NCBI GenBank assembly: GCA_964562455.1
Contig: CAZLTN010000003.1
Span: 62,001 to 126,000 of the forward strand
From: Ravibacter sp964562455
GTDB taxonomy: Bacteria; Bacteroidota; Bacteroidia; Cytophagales; Spirosomataceae
Direction of reading: 5' to 3'
Length of the DNA: 64,000 nucleotides
Shown here: in pieces, positions 26,952 to 37,000 of the stretch
How positions within the stretch are numbered: the stretch's first letter is position 1
Layout: each line of letters starts with the position of its first letter
The notes under the pieces: generated by a model
Told to the model about the DNA's origin: nothing
The model's database searches: none
What the model saw: the letters and a program-made list of their open reading frames with translations, nothing else
Translations under genes and position numbers: made by a program

Positions 26952-27707
26952 ATGAAAACTCTTTTTTTCTCAATCGCTTTTTTTGCTTCTCTCTCGTTTT
27001 CTTGTAAAAAGGAGAGTGAGCCGGCTCCGGAATTGTCTTGCGATAAAGGTGTACGCATTATATCGCAGCAATTGGGCACCATCCCGGTTACCATACAGTA
27101 TGACAGCAAGGGAAGGATCAGCAAGGTATTCCGCTCCGACGGGCAGGGCCTGATTGAAAACTACCAGTATACCTCCGACACGACCCTGACCGTTACCCGG
27201 AATTCAAAGGACGGCGGAGTAACCAACACTTATAAAGCCATACTTAACAAAAAAGGATATGTGACGAGCTACAGTATGCTCGGCAGCTTTGCTTATACCA
27301 GTACCTACCGGTATGACGACAACGGTTTCCTGACCGAACAAACCACTAAGTTTGAAACCCCCAAACAGACTATCCGTTCTGTCTATGCCTACCAGAACGG
27401 TAGCCGGGTATCGGAAATATCCTATACAGATGGCGTACAGAGCTATTCGGATGAATATAAGTATTCGGAAAATGCCGGTCAGGCGGATCTGATCTTTAAC
27501 AGTAACCAACCCGATCTGTACGGACGCTACTCTGCCCGCCTGCCGGAAGCGATTAACCGGAAATATAAAGACGGTAAAACCGAGTCTTACACCTTCACCT
27601 ACCAACTGAACAAAAAGGGACTTGTTGAGTCGCTCAAACAGGTTTATACCGACACCGACAAAAAATCGACCGAGCAGGTCAATCTATACAAATATGAATG
27701 CAAATAA
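26952..27707 (+). CDS. Lipoprotein of unknown function
   Basis: A 251-residue lipoprotein: signal FFSIAFFASLSFSCKKES with the lipobox cysteine at SFSC, so it should be anchored in the outer membrane. The mature part consists of repeated short beta hairpins with a YD-like flavour (IQYDSKGRISKVF, YRYDDNGFLTEQTT, YKYSENAGQ, YQLNKKGLVESL), which suggests a small beta-propeller-like or RHS-like sheet, but the function is unknown. A hairpin lies right after the stop. Confidence 0.75.
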   Translation: MKTLFFSIAFFASLSFSCKKESEPAPELSCDKGVRIISQQLGTIPVTIQYDSKGRISKVFRSDGQGLIENYQYTSDTTLTVTRNSKDGGVTNTYKAILNKKGYVTSYSMLGSFAYTSTYRYDDNGFLTEQTTKFETPKQTIRSVYAYQNGSRVSEISYTDGVQSYSDEYKYSENAGQADLIFNSNQPDLYGRYSARLPEAINRKYKDGKTESYTFTYQLNKKGLVESLKQVYTDTDKKSTEQVNLYKYECK

Positions 27708-27708
27708 A

Positions 27709-27742
27709 TGATGAATCAGGCGACGCCTCGCCTGATTCATCA
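27709..27742 (+). terminator. Perfect hairpin after the lipoprotein gene
   Basis: A 15-bp perfect stem, TGATGAATCAGGCGA with its complement, and a 4-base loop CGCC. It directly follows the stop codon. There is no T tract, so termination may be weak or the structure may protect the mRNA 3' end. Confidence 0.6.
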
Positions 27743-27769
27743 CATAACCACTCCCGATAACCATTAGAC

Positions 27770-27865
27770 CACATCATCTAATCATCACATCGTCTAATCG
27801 TCACATCGTCTAATCGTCACATCGTCTAATCATCACATCATCTAATCACCACATCACTCAATCAT
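27770..27865. repeat. 16-bp tandem repeat, about six copies
   Basis: Six near-identical copies of CACATCATCTAATCAT (variation A/G at position 7 and in the last three bases) fill the space between two convergent genes and reach the stop codon of the lipoprotein gene at 27862. There are no spacers, so it is not a CRISPR. It belongs to the same CACATC-rich family as the 8-bp repeat at 22452. Confidence 0.9.
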
Positions 27866-28299
27866 TCCGGCACCAGCTCATATTCATTTATCGTCTTTCC
27901 GGTTTTCCTGCTTTCATTGGTACGGGTAAGTGACAATTGCGATTCTGTAAGCGGATCGTTGATATAAAATTCGATATTCCCGCCCGATTCACTGGGAGGC
28001 GGCGTAAGATTTTCCAGGATTAGCCGGCGGTAATCGGTGGACATATACCAGTCGCCGGTCAGCCGCCGGCCGTCTAAATCCGTATAAACGACTTGCGTTT
28101 CCCCGGTCAGGTCGAGCCGGAAGTCTGCATAGCCGGGCCGCTGGTTGCCGGGATTCCCTTCACTGTATACCAAAACGCCGTTTTCTTTTACCGACCGTGC
28201 TTTCCAGACTTTACCCAGGTCGGGCGGCGCTATTTCTTTCGGACTGCAGTTAATGAGGTGTACGGCCGTTAACAGAACCCAAAGTGTCGTCTTTTTCAC
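27862..28299 (-). CDS. Lipoprotein of unknown function, last gene of the TANFOR/FN3 cluster
   Basis: A 145-residue lipoprotein: KKTTLWVLLTAVHLINCSPKE has a lipobox-like LINC. The mature part (WKARSVKENGVLVYSEGNPG, LTGDWYMSTDYRRLILEN) resembles small lipocalin-like or LPS-associated lipoproteins of Bacteroidota with a strand-rich fold, but I cannot name a family. It starts 13 bp after the stop of the seven-FN3 protein gene on the same strand, so it is probably the end of that operon. Its stop codon lies within the tandem repeat. Confidence 0.75.
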   Translation of the reverse strand: MKKTTLWVLLTAVHLINCSPKEIAPPDLGKVWKARSVKENGVLVYSEGNPGNQRPGYADFRLDLTGETQVVYTDLDGRRLTGDWYMSTDYRRLILENLTPPPSESGGNIEFYINDPLTESQLSLTRTNESRKTGKTINEYELVPE

Positions 28300-28312
28300 A
28301 ACCTGCTGTGTT

Positions 28313-30598
28313 TTAGTAAAGTAATATTTTGTGTTTTGAAACTCCGTTTGTCCCGGTGATCAGCACGAAATAGATCCCGTCGGGAAAATTGGACAGGGAT
28401 ATTTCCGATTCTCTGTAAATCCGGAAAGCCAGCCGCTCCAGGCCGTTTTTGTCGTAAATCCTTATGAAGCTTTCAGGTATGGAACCCGGGCTGATATGGA
28501 GTGTTTTACGAAATGAAAAAACGGTGTTTGTATTCCCTGCGGGTTCGGAGCCCGTGATAATGTCTGCCGCAGAAATCTTTGCCACAGCGCTGTATGGCGA
28601 GCTGCCCGCGCTGTTTACAGCCTTGATCCTGTAATAATGGTCAGCTACCGGCAGGATCTCCCGGTCGTCAAATTGCGTCTGCGAGGCCGGCTGCGTGCCT
28701 GTTACGGTAAAATCGCGGTCGGGATACAGCGAACGCTCGATTACGACTGTGGTCGCGTTGGCCGATACGGGCGACCATCTCAGCCTGACGAGATCATAGT
28801 CCAGCGGAGTCGCCGTCAGGTTGGCCGGACGGTCGGGTACCGGAGCTTTGGGGGTTGTGGCGCTGGCTATGTTCGAGTACGCCGAATAACCGATAGCATT
28901 CAATGCCCTGACCCTGAAATAGTATTTCGTAAGCTCTTTCAGGCCGCTAGCCTGGTAGGAAGTTGTATTGGCCGAAACGGAACCGGCTTTCTGAAAATTG
29001 ACGCCGTCGGTGCTCGTCTCTACCTCAAAGCCGGTCTCGTTGCCTGAGCGGTCTGTCCAGTTGAGGTTGACCTGCTGGTAGGATACCGCATTGGCGGCCA
29101 GGCCTGACGGGCTTTCCGGAGCTACATCCCGCGTAGTGGCGTCGGCGATATTGGAATAGTCCGAATACCCGCCGTTGTTCACGGCCCTGATCCGGTACCA
29201 GTAACGTGTATTGGGAGTAAGCCCGGTGCTCTGGTAGGAGGCAACGTTCGCCGCGAGATCGGCGATCTTGGAAAATGCACGTCCATCGGTCGATCTTTCC
29301 AGCTCAAACCCGTCTTCGTTGCCGGAATTGTCCTTCCAGCTCAGGTTGATCTGGCCTGAGCCGGCAGTAACTGCCGTGAGTGCGGAAGGCGCTGACGGCG
29401 GCAGTTGGAATGTCCTGGCGCTCGCTGTTTCCGAATAAGGAGAAGCTCCTATCGAATTGATCGCCCTGACCCGGTAGTAATAGGCGGTAGCAGGCTGAAG
29501 CGATCCGTCGCTATATTGGGTAACATTGGCTACCGTAGCGGCAATGCGCGTAAAGGTCCTGTTATCGGTGCTTCTTTCGATTTCAAACCCGGTTTCGTTG
29601 CCCGAGCGGTCTGTCCATGCGAGGTTTATCTGCTGGGAAGAAACGGCGTTGGCGACCACGCCCGACGGGCTTTCGGGAGCTACATCCCGTGTCAGGGCAT
29701 CGGCGGTATTGGAATATTCAGAATATCCGCCGCTATTCCGGGCCCTGAGCCGGTACCAATAGCGTGTATTGGCAGAAAGCCCGCTGTTCTGGTAGGATGT
29801 AGTGTTTGCGGAAAGATCGGTTATCCTGGAAAATATATGGCCGTCAGTCGATCTTTCCAGCTCAAACCCGTCTTCATTGTTGGAATTGTCCGTCCAGCTC
29901 AGGTTGACCTGGTTTGATCCTGCCGTAGCAGCGGCAAGCGAAGAAGGGGCGGCAGGAAGGTTCTGCGCGGTGTCGGCGCAGGCCGTATTGGAATACTCCG
30001 AATCCCCCGTCGAATTCCGCGATTTTACGCGATAGCAATACCGGCTTCCGGCATTGACCGTAACATCAGTATAAGAAGGAGTCCTGCTGTAGGCTACCGT
30101 AGCGATTCCCCTGAAGGTATTTCCGCCGTCGGAAGACCGCTCCAGTACATAGGAAGCCTCTGAACCATTGGAATCGGACCAGGTCAGGTAAATGGCGCCA
30201 CTACCTTGTCCGGTGGCGTTCAGCCCGGTAGGAAGGGTAGGAGGGGCTATGGGAGTTGTCACTTTTTTTTCGTCGGATAACTCGTTGCCTCCTTTATCGT
30301 ATATTCCCTGAACCCGGTAAATGTAGGTTTTATTGGGCTCTACCGTATAGTCGTCGTAGGTATTGAGTCCCCTTTTGCCCGCCAGGTTCGCAATCGTAAC
30401 AAACCGCTGTCCGAAATTGTCTTCCTTCCGTTCTACGATGTATCCTTCTGCCGACCTCACATCCTGCCAGGAAAGACTTACCTGCCGGTAGGTTAACCTC
30501 GTTATATTGAGCTGAAACTGTGCAACCAGGTCGGAAGCGGAAGAAAGGAGCAGCAACAGTGCAGAAAAGGCCAGACGGGTTATACTTTCTTTTTTCAT
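28313..30598 (-). CDS. Multidomain fibronectin type III surface protein with T9SS type A-like C-terminus
   Basis: A 761-residue secreted protein: signal peptide (ITRLAFSALLLLLSSASDLVA), then about seven FN3 domains (roughly 29-116, 119-212, 216-305, 309-398, 401-490, 494-583, 590-680), each ending in the usual YxYRVRAxN strand, and a C-terminal T9SS sorting-like domain (ending SNFPDGIYFVLITGTNGVSKHKILLY). The usual YPNP start of the sorting domain is replaced by LHISPGS. Domains 3-4 and 5-6 are a duplicated pair with a period of 186 residues. It belongs to the minus-strand cluster with the TANFOR giant. Probably a surface adhesin or scaffold; partner unknown. Confidence 0.88.
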   Translation of the reverse strand: MKKESITRLAFSALLLLLSSASDLVAQFQLNITRLTYRQVSLSWQDVRSAEGYIVERKEDNFGQRFVTIANLAGKRGLNTYDDYTVEPNKTYIYRVQGIYDKGGNELSDEKKVTTPIAPPTLPTGLNATGQGSGAIYLTWSDSNGSEASYVLERSSDGGNTFRGIATVAYSRTPSYTDVTVNAGSRYCYRVKSRNSTGDSEYSNTACADTAQNLPAAPSSLAAATAGSNQVNLSWTDNSNNEDGFELERSTDGHIFSRITDLSANTTSYQNSGLSANTRYWYRLRARNSGGYSEYSNTADALTRDVAPESPSGVVANAVSSQQINLAWTDRSGNETGFEIERSTDNRTFTRIAATVANVTQYSDGSLQPATAYYYRVRAINSIGASPYSETASARTFQLPPSAPSALTAVTAGSGQINLSWKDNSGNEDGFELERSTDGRAFSKIADLAANVASYQSTGLTPNTRYWYRIRAVNNGGYSDYSNIADATTRDVAPESPSGLAANAVSYQQVNLNWTDRSGNETGFEVETSTDGVNFQKAGSVSANTTSYQASGLKELTKYYFRVRALNAIGYSAYSNIASATTPKAPVPDRPANLTATPLDYDLVRLRWSPVSANATTVVIERSLYPDRDFTVTGTQPASQTQFDDREILPVADHYYRIKAVNSAGSSPYSAVAKISAADIITGSEPAGNTNTVFSFRKTLHISPGSIPESFIRIYDKNGLERLAFRIYRESEISLSNFPDGIYFVLITGTNGVSKHKILLY

Positions 30599-30611
30599 AA
30601 GCGGTAAGGTT

Positions 30612-30770
30612 TTTAGTTGAAAGTTGAAAGTTGAGAGTTGAAAGTTGGCGTTCTCAACGCCGAACTTTTCATTTTAAACTTTCAATTTTCAACTCTCCAT
30701 TTTCAACTTTCAACTTTCAACTCCCAACTTTCAACTCTCAACTTTCAACTCTCAACTTTCAACTCCCTCT
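30612..30770. repeat. Inverted array of AACTTTC-type simple repeats
   Basis: The left arm (about 30616-30646) is built of GTTGAAA and GTTGAGA units and the right arm (about 30687-30765) of AACTTTC, AACTCTC and close variants, its inverse complement. Between them is a small hairpin GGCGTT-CTC-AACGCC (30647-30661). The whole can fold into a long cruciform. It separates two genes of the cluster. An apparent short + strand frame here is just repeat translation. Confidence 0.85.
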
Positions 30771-32869
30771 ATTCAGCCTGCACATCGACATGGACAACAG
30801 CCGAAAATGACGAAGTCCTGCCGTCCTGGAGCATAGTCCTGACAGCATATCGGCGGCGGCCTTTCCCGGGCCTGGTATCTTTGTATTCACGCTTGTCGTA
30901 AACTGCGTCGACACTTCGGAATTTCTCCTCACCGTCCGATCTGAATACAGTAAACCGGCAGTTCGGCACGTCATATCCCCAGGAAAGTGAGACACTGTTA
31001 TCGGCGTTGACAGTGGCTTTGAGTCCGCTCACGGGTCGTACGGCCAGGCGTGGCGTGCGGATGCTCAGCGGGAAAGATTGGTCCGATTGCAGGCCCGAAC
31101 TGTCTATCGCTACCAGGGCGTAGCCGTAATCCGATTCGCCTTTTATTGTTTTATCGGTATAGCGGTCGATATCACGGCCAAGCCTGGCGATGGTCTGCCA
31201 CCTTTCCGTGTACCTGCCCCTGCGCAGCAGGAGCTGCTCTTTCACATCCCCCCGCCGAGCTGAGGTTCCACCGGAAGGTCACCGCCGAATCGGATACCAG
31301 GTAGTCGCTGATCACGGGCGGCGAAGGCGGGAGCAGGTCGGGCCTTTTGAGCGTGAGGATATCTGACGGCTCGCTTACCTGGAAGCCCCGGTTATAAGCC
31401 AGCACTTTGAAGTACAGCTCCCGGGTTGTGGTGCGCAACGTAGTAGAATCGTTAAAGCCCGGGATCGCCAGGTAATCAGGTGTTTTATCGATAAAAACAT
31501 GATCGGGCGAATTGGCATACAACACCTTGTAGCCGTAAATATCCGGCTCTGGGTTTGCGTCCCATACGATACGGACAAAGCCTGTGGAATCGATATAACC
31601 CTGCAGGTTTTTGGGCCTGGAAGGCCGTTGAGCGGTTTGGATAAGGCACGATACGGGTAGCCCGGGGCTGACGTTCCCGGCCGTGTCTACTGTAACTATT
31701 TTGTAGTAGCAGCTTACGGCGGGCTCGGGTACGGGGTCGGTCAATTCCCTGGACTGCCTGCCCAGTACGTTTTTGTGCACCGGCGTAAACGGACCATCAA
31801 GGGTAAGGCTCCTCCCGACTATAAAACCTGCAAAATCGGCTGGATTTTTATCGTACGCCCAGGTTATCCGTACAGCCTTGCTGCCGTCGTACACGGCTTT
31901 CATTTCGTTTACCGGCGGCGGCGGTGTCTGGTCGGTTGCCATACCCGGCACAGGAGCCGATGCAACCAGTTCTCCGAAGGGCGTTATGCCCGACACCCGG
32001 TAGTGGTACGTCTTGTAATTGGCTTTTACAGAATCTCCATATACGATAGCCTCTGTCCCCGGCCCTTCTCCCGGCTGAAACCAGGGAATCCGGTTGAGGC
32101 GGCGGTAGCGTTTCCCGCCATCGTCCGATCGTTCGAAGAAATAACCGGAAAAGTAGGCTTCACCAATTTGCCTGTCCCAACTGAGCTGTATAGCCCGGTC
32201 GCCCGGGGTAGCCGCGACAGGCGGCATCTGCTCCGGCGACGGCTCCTTCCGGTTGACCAGGAAAGTGGTGGCAACTTCCGCCCGGAATTTCCTCGGGTCA
32301 GCCATAGGCAAAAGGGAGTAGCTGTATTTCCTGCCGGGCGTCACGGTCTTATCGACATAGCCTAAAGCCATTCCCTGCGCATAAACCGGCTTAACGTCGG
32401 CCAGTATCATAGCCATCGCCATCCGCATGTCGTTCTGGTTTTGCTGCTGCATGATCTTGTCCAGCGTAAGTACTTCATCGGAGCTCAGCGGCGTGTTTTT
32501 GCCGTTTACCAGTTGAGCGCAGGCCGAAGCCAGGGTGTCGGAAGCTGATACATTTTTCAGCCAAAGCGCTATCGTCCATGGTTTGACCAGGATCTGGAAA
32601 TCGATAACGGAAGTTCCGTTGTCGTCGATGCTCCGCCGGGTAAGCAGGTAGCCGTCCCGTATACCCGCCCTGAATGCTGAAGGCGTTTTCGGCACCCATC
32701 GTACTACCACCGAGTCGTTGAATGCCCTGGCCAGGACGGCTATTTCAAAAGGCTCCGGGGCGGGATTTTCGACATTCCCGCGCGACGGGTTTTCTGGCTG
32801 GCCTTTCGAAGTAGTATGGCCTGCCAGGTAAACAGCCGTCAAAAGCAAAGCGAACAACATCGTCCTCAT
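30769..32869 (-). pseudogene. FN3-type exported protein interrupted by a one-base frameshift
   Basis: Two frames cover one gene: 32869 down to about 31248 (signal peptide MRTMLFALLLTAVYLAG, then FN3-like domains) and about 31245 down to 30769 (a further FN3-like part ending SSFSAVVHVDVQAE). The switch is at a run of six G on the coding strand (31248-31253). Removing one G joins the frames as SSAGDVKEQLLLRRGRYTE, which completes an FN3 domain, and the whole span minus one base is 2100, divisible by three (699 residues). So it is one gene with a one-base insertion: real mutation, phase-variable tract or sequencing error. Its start overlaps the stop of the preceding gene (ATGA). It has no obvious C-terminal sorting domain. 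Confidence 0.8.
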
Positions 32870-33909
32870 GGATTATATACCTCTGCGTTTTTTATTTTCT
32901 GGGCCTGGAATACCGAAAATGTCAGTATCGAAGGGCAATTGCATTCTTTGTCCCAAAGCGCGCTCATGGTCCCGTTCCGGGTATGGTTTTCCAAGCCGGT
33001 CATCCCGATCGAATAGACTTCGTATTCTGACGATTTTCCTTTAAGCGACCTGATCGGTTTGAAAAGCTCGCCTTTTACAGCTTGTTTCATCGCCCGGGTG
33101 TACTGGTCGCCAAAGAGCAGATCGGATAAAAATGATTTTGAAAACCTGGCGGCGGTAATACAGGTATTGGCCGCTTTTTGGGAAAAATACTCACCGGCAC
33201 GGCTGAACTCGCTGGTGCTGGTGGTGATATAGCTCGGGTAATCGTCAGGATACATACCCATTTGCGGCGCCTGGTAGGTATGGTAGGTTTTCTCCTGGCT
33301 GAGAAGCCCTTTTGTAGCTTCCAGTATCTCAGAGAGCGCTTTTTCATAAAACCGGTTGGGGAACTGAGGGGTATTGTCTTTCACCGCATCAGGGTGTCTT
33401 ACATCGATCTTTATCGTAACGTTCCTGATCGCTTCTGCCAGCTTAAAGTAGGCGCCGGGCGCAGTATAAAGGCCCCGGTCGGCTATGTCTTTCAACATGA
33501 GGTCGGTCACGATATCGACGAAATTGTGATTGCTCAGGATGAAATCCGCATTTGTCGCCAGCGGCGTTACAAACTCGTCATACAGCTTTTTGACCGGAGC
33601 CGACGAATACCGTATCTGGTAGCTGCGGGGTGCCGTGCTCCCGTAGACATACTCGTTGCGCTGCTTTTCGATAACGTTCTGAAGCGTTTCCTGGCCGTTC
33701 TGCAGAGCAGCCATGTCCTTCGGCGATATATTTTTTACAGGCTGCCCGTTAAGCGCATTGATCATGTCCCCGGATGACAGGTTGATAGCCGCATCCTTAT
33801 CCGGGGAAATCACTTTTTGAGCACCTCCGGGTATACCGCTCTTTAAGCTGCCTTGCGCGCGCGCGCCGGAGGCGAAAATCAAGAGGAACAGTAGTAAGCG
33901 GATATTCAT
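32866..33909 (-). CDS. Exported protein of unknown function in the TANFOR/FN3 cluster
   Basis: A 347-residue protein with signal peptide NIRLLLFLLIFASGARA followed by QGSLKSGIPGG. The mature part is mostly helical (NGQETLQNVIEKQRNEYVYG, KLYDEFVTPLATNADFI, AEAIRNVTIKIDVRHPDAVK), with a late pair of cysteines in DKECNCPSILTF. I recognise no family. Its stop overlaps the start of the FN3 gene by 4 bases, a strong sign of cotranscription and coupled translation; it follows the TANFOR gene by 186 bp. Likely a periplasmic or surface partner of that assembly. Confidence 0.75.
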   Translation of the reverse strand: MNIRLLLFLLIFASGARAQGSLKSGIPGGAQKVISPDKDAAINLSSGDMINALNGQPVKNISPKDMAALQNGQETLQNVIEKQRNEYVYGSTAPRSYQIRYSSAPVKKLYDEFVTPLATNADFILSNHNFVDIVTDLMLKDIADRGLYTAPGAYFKLAEAIRNVTIKIDVRHPDAVKDNTPQFPNRFYEKALSEILEATKGLLSQEKTYHTYQAPQMGMYPDDYPSYITTSTSEFSRAGEYFSQKAANTCITAARFSKSFLSDLLFGDQYTRAMKQAVKGELFKPIRSLKGKSSEYEVYSIGMTGLENHTRNGTMSALWDKECNCPSILTFSVFQAQKIKNAEVYNP

Positions 33910-33963
33910 CTATATTATAATTTGGTAACTTAACTAGTCATTCATAATTCCCCAGCTCTCCCT

Positions 33964-34057
33964 CGTCTCCAGACGATGGGAGGGCGATATCAGGTCTCTG
34001 ACCTGAGCTGTTTACCGGTCAGAGACCGGTGTCCGTGCTTCCACCGTCCAAAGACGG
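33964..34057. repeat. Cluster of four small hairpins between cluster genes
   Basis: Four palindromes follow one another in the gap after the TANFOR gene: CGTCTCCAGACG (33964-33975), TCAGGTCTCTGACCTGA (33990-34006), ACCGGTCAGAGACCGGT (34014-34030) and CCGTC-CAAA-GACGG (34044-34057). The middle two share GGTCTCTGACC and its complement GGTCAGAGACC. They look like REP-type elements, possibly affecting mRNA stability between the giant gene and the genes below. Confidence 0.75.
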
Positions 34058-34095
34058 GGAAGAGCGGCTCGTGGCTATTTCATAATTCATCACCC

Positions 34096-37000
34096 TCATT
34101 TCCTCGTTTCCTTTGGAAAAAGCCTGTATATCTCCTGGTTCTGGTACGGTTCTTCGGCGGCGAAAAAGAACGTTCCGAAGCTGACCAGCGATCGTTTCAG
34201 CCGATCGGTCAGGTTCTCCTGGGTCTTGGCAGCCGACTGGTATTTACCTCCTTCCGGCGATGCAAAATAGGAATCGGGCGACTGGCTGATCAGGTAGGCA
34301 ACGGGTTTGGCCACAGTCTGGAACCATTCGCTGTTTTCGGTGGCTTTGAGGAGCACCAGCGGCGGGCGCACCTGGTTGTAGCCAAGGTTTTCATAGTTCA
34401 GATCGTAGCGGTCGAATCCTTCGTCTACCGTCATCGAGCCGGTTACGTAATCGCCCAATAAAATAGCCGGGGCCTTGCTGCCGCCACCGGAGGTTGTAAA
34501 CGTCGCATTTGCGATTTTTTCTTTCAGCGTATTGTATTTGCTGGTTTTAAAATAATACCGGTAAAGCTCCACTGTAAGGCTTTTTCTCACCCTTTCTTTT
34601 GTCGCAACCAGGTCCCGGATGACCGGGCCGCCTTTGTTTGACTGCCGTACATCATATCCCTCAACGACGCTTTTCTCGTTTACATCCGATTGCATACCGT
34701 ATTCGGCGGCCAGTTGGTTGAGCTTTGCCTGATCTGTATATACATTGACCGCCTGCGTATACTTCATATCTACAATTTCTCCCGCTTTACCGATGGTATT
34801 TGTGGTTATGAAACGATTGTCCGGCGAAGACAAACCGCCGAATGTCACAGGCTCCTTAGCGGTAGTGCTTTTGTAAATGTTAGCGGAAGATATAGTCTTG
34901 ACAGTCATTTTTCCCTCAAAACCTTTTGCCATGATTTCGTCGACAAAATCATTTTTGGGAATTCTTATCAACTGAAGACGGTAGAGCGTATTGTTCCGGA
35001 GGGAAGCCGGCATCTCGTAGATAAACTGGTTGCCGATAAACTCCGCTTCAACGAGCGCTATCGGTTTTTCGGCAAATCCGGCTCCTTCCAGCGGTACCAG
35101 TGCCACCGACAAATCATAGTTCTGGTCTGAGCCCAGCCCGCCGGAACATCCCGGCATGTTGGTCTTAAGCCTGACGAAACCGCGACGGGTTTCGTTTTTC
35201 ATATAGTAACGCTGTCCCTCATAAGGGTAGGAGGTCAATACCGGGTTGTTGCTGCTTTCTCCTCTCGTCAGGTCGGAAGGGCATCCACCTGTTACAAACG
35301 TTACCTTTTCGGTCTGTTCGACGGTCTGGTTTTTGAACAGGTAGGGCTGGAGGCTGCCATTGTTGTAAACATACACCTGGATGCCGACCGTCAACTCGTA
35401 GGTGCTTTTGGGTAGCAGCGCATTTTCCCGGTAGAAAGTTGCCGCATAATTCCTTTCTCCTTCCGAATCGCTCCCTATGACCAGTTCGCCGGTATTGATA
35501 TCCTGTACCTGGCTTACCGCCTGGTCTTTCTGAACGGCCGTGGCCTGGAATTTTTCTTTAAACTGAAGCCTGAACTCCTGCGTCAGGATCCGCCGGGTTT
35601 CTACTTTCCCGTCTGCTCCGGTCGTAGTCAGCGAGCTTACAGAGCCGATTACGCTGTTATCGACGGCTTTTCCTTCGGGGATTTCGATGTCTACTATCAG
35701 TTTGTTTTCCACAGGATAATTAAAAGTCGCGGTGAAGGGCGTGATGACCGGCGTTTCGATATCTGTACCGGCCGGACCGATCGAAGAGATAAGCGGCAGG
35801 TCTGCAAACGGATTGGGTGGCAAAAATGCCGGATCGCAGCGTTGTTCTTTGTTGTACCAGAAATCGAAATTGAAATTGCCCTTCACCAACCCGCGTAATA
35901 CCTTATACCGCACCGCCACCTGGCCATTGAGCCAGATCGGGTTAACGAGCCCGCCCCGAAGCAGGGCACCGGCGGAAAGCTCGGCTACTTTGATCCGTCC
36001 TTCGTAAATCCACAGGTCCACATCGATCCCCAATGCAAAGCTCATCCCGGCATAGAGCTGTCCTTCTGCATACCAGCCGTTTATGCCGGGAAGTGCGGCG
36101 CCGGTCACACAAGGGACTTCTACTTTTTTCAGTACGAGGTCATACCCGACCGTCCCGGCGAAATCCATGAAAAACGGCCCGATATTATAGTTGGCAGACA
36201 GGTGGTAGCCGGCACCGAATGCCAGCATCGCTCCGGTACTGCTGAACGCTCCCGAAACGCTGTTGATCCGCTTCCCGCTCAGGCCGTTAAACAGTCCTGC
36301 CAGCTCACCGTCGAAGCCGTAGGGAGCGGGAGGAAGTACCCAGGTAGTCGGCTGCGGGTTATAATTCCCCATTACGAAATACGAGCCGAAATTGAAGGTC
36401 AGCCCGAATTTTACCTCCATCATTACCCTGCCTGCTGTCGTAGGAGCGCCTATGGCCATATACCATTTACCGGCGCCGTAGTCAAGCTCCATGCCGACGG
36501 GCATGGTGGCTCGGATGCTGCCCGGCCCGATAGACGCGCTTGCCTCCAGCTTACTGTCTACGCTGATCTTACTGCTGGCAATATCGAAATTCATATTGAA
36601 ATAGCCCTTTGCAAGCGACGATTGCATATCCTCTCCCAGGAGCCATGCATCGCTCCCGATCATGATTTTGACCGGCTCCCATTTTTCAGTAAAAGTCATC
36701 GAAAACATTCCCTTCGCGTCCAGGAGGTAGGGCGTAGTCAGTCCTACGCGTACTGACGCTTCAAAGCCTTTCAGTCCTTTTTTGGGGAGATAGGTGATTT
36801 TGCCGTTGGAGAAAGTTTGTTCGACATTGGAATATAAACCGCCTCCGAAACCTTTGAAAGCTACCGGGCCGGCAAGGGGAATACCGCCCGAAGGGATCGC
36901 GGCATCGCCGCCTACATACCAGTAACGATAGGAACCCTCGTTATTCGCTATATTACCAAACATCGCGGCCACGTGGACGTCGATCTTGTCGATCACCTTC

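Noticed and set aside
27770..27865. Possible CRISPR array
   Set aside because: The repeats are 16 bp and directly adjacent, without unique spacers, and no cas genes are present.
30638..30901. Open frame of 87 codons on the plus strand
   Set aside because: The first half is a translation of the AACTTTC repeat array (QLSTFNS units); the rest is antisense to the FN3 gene.
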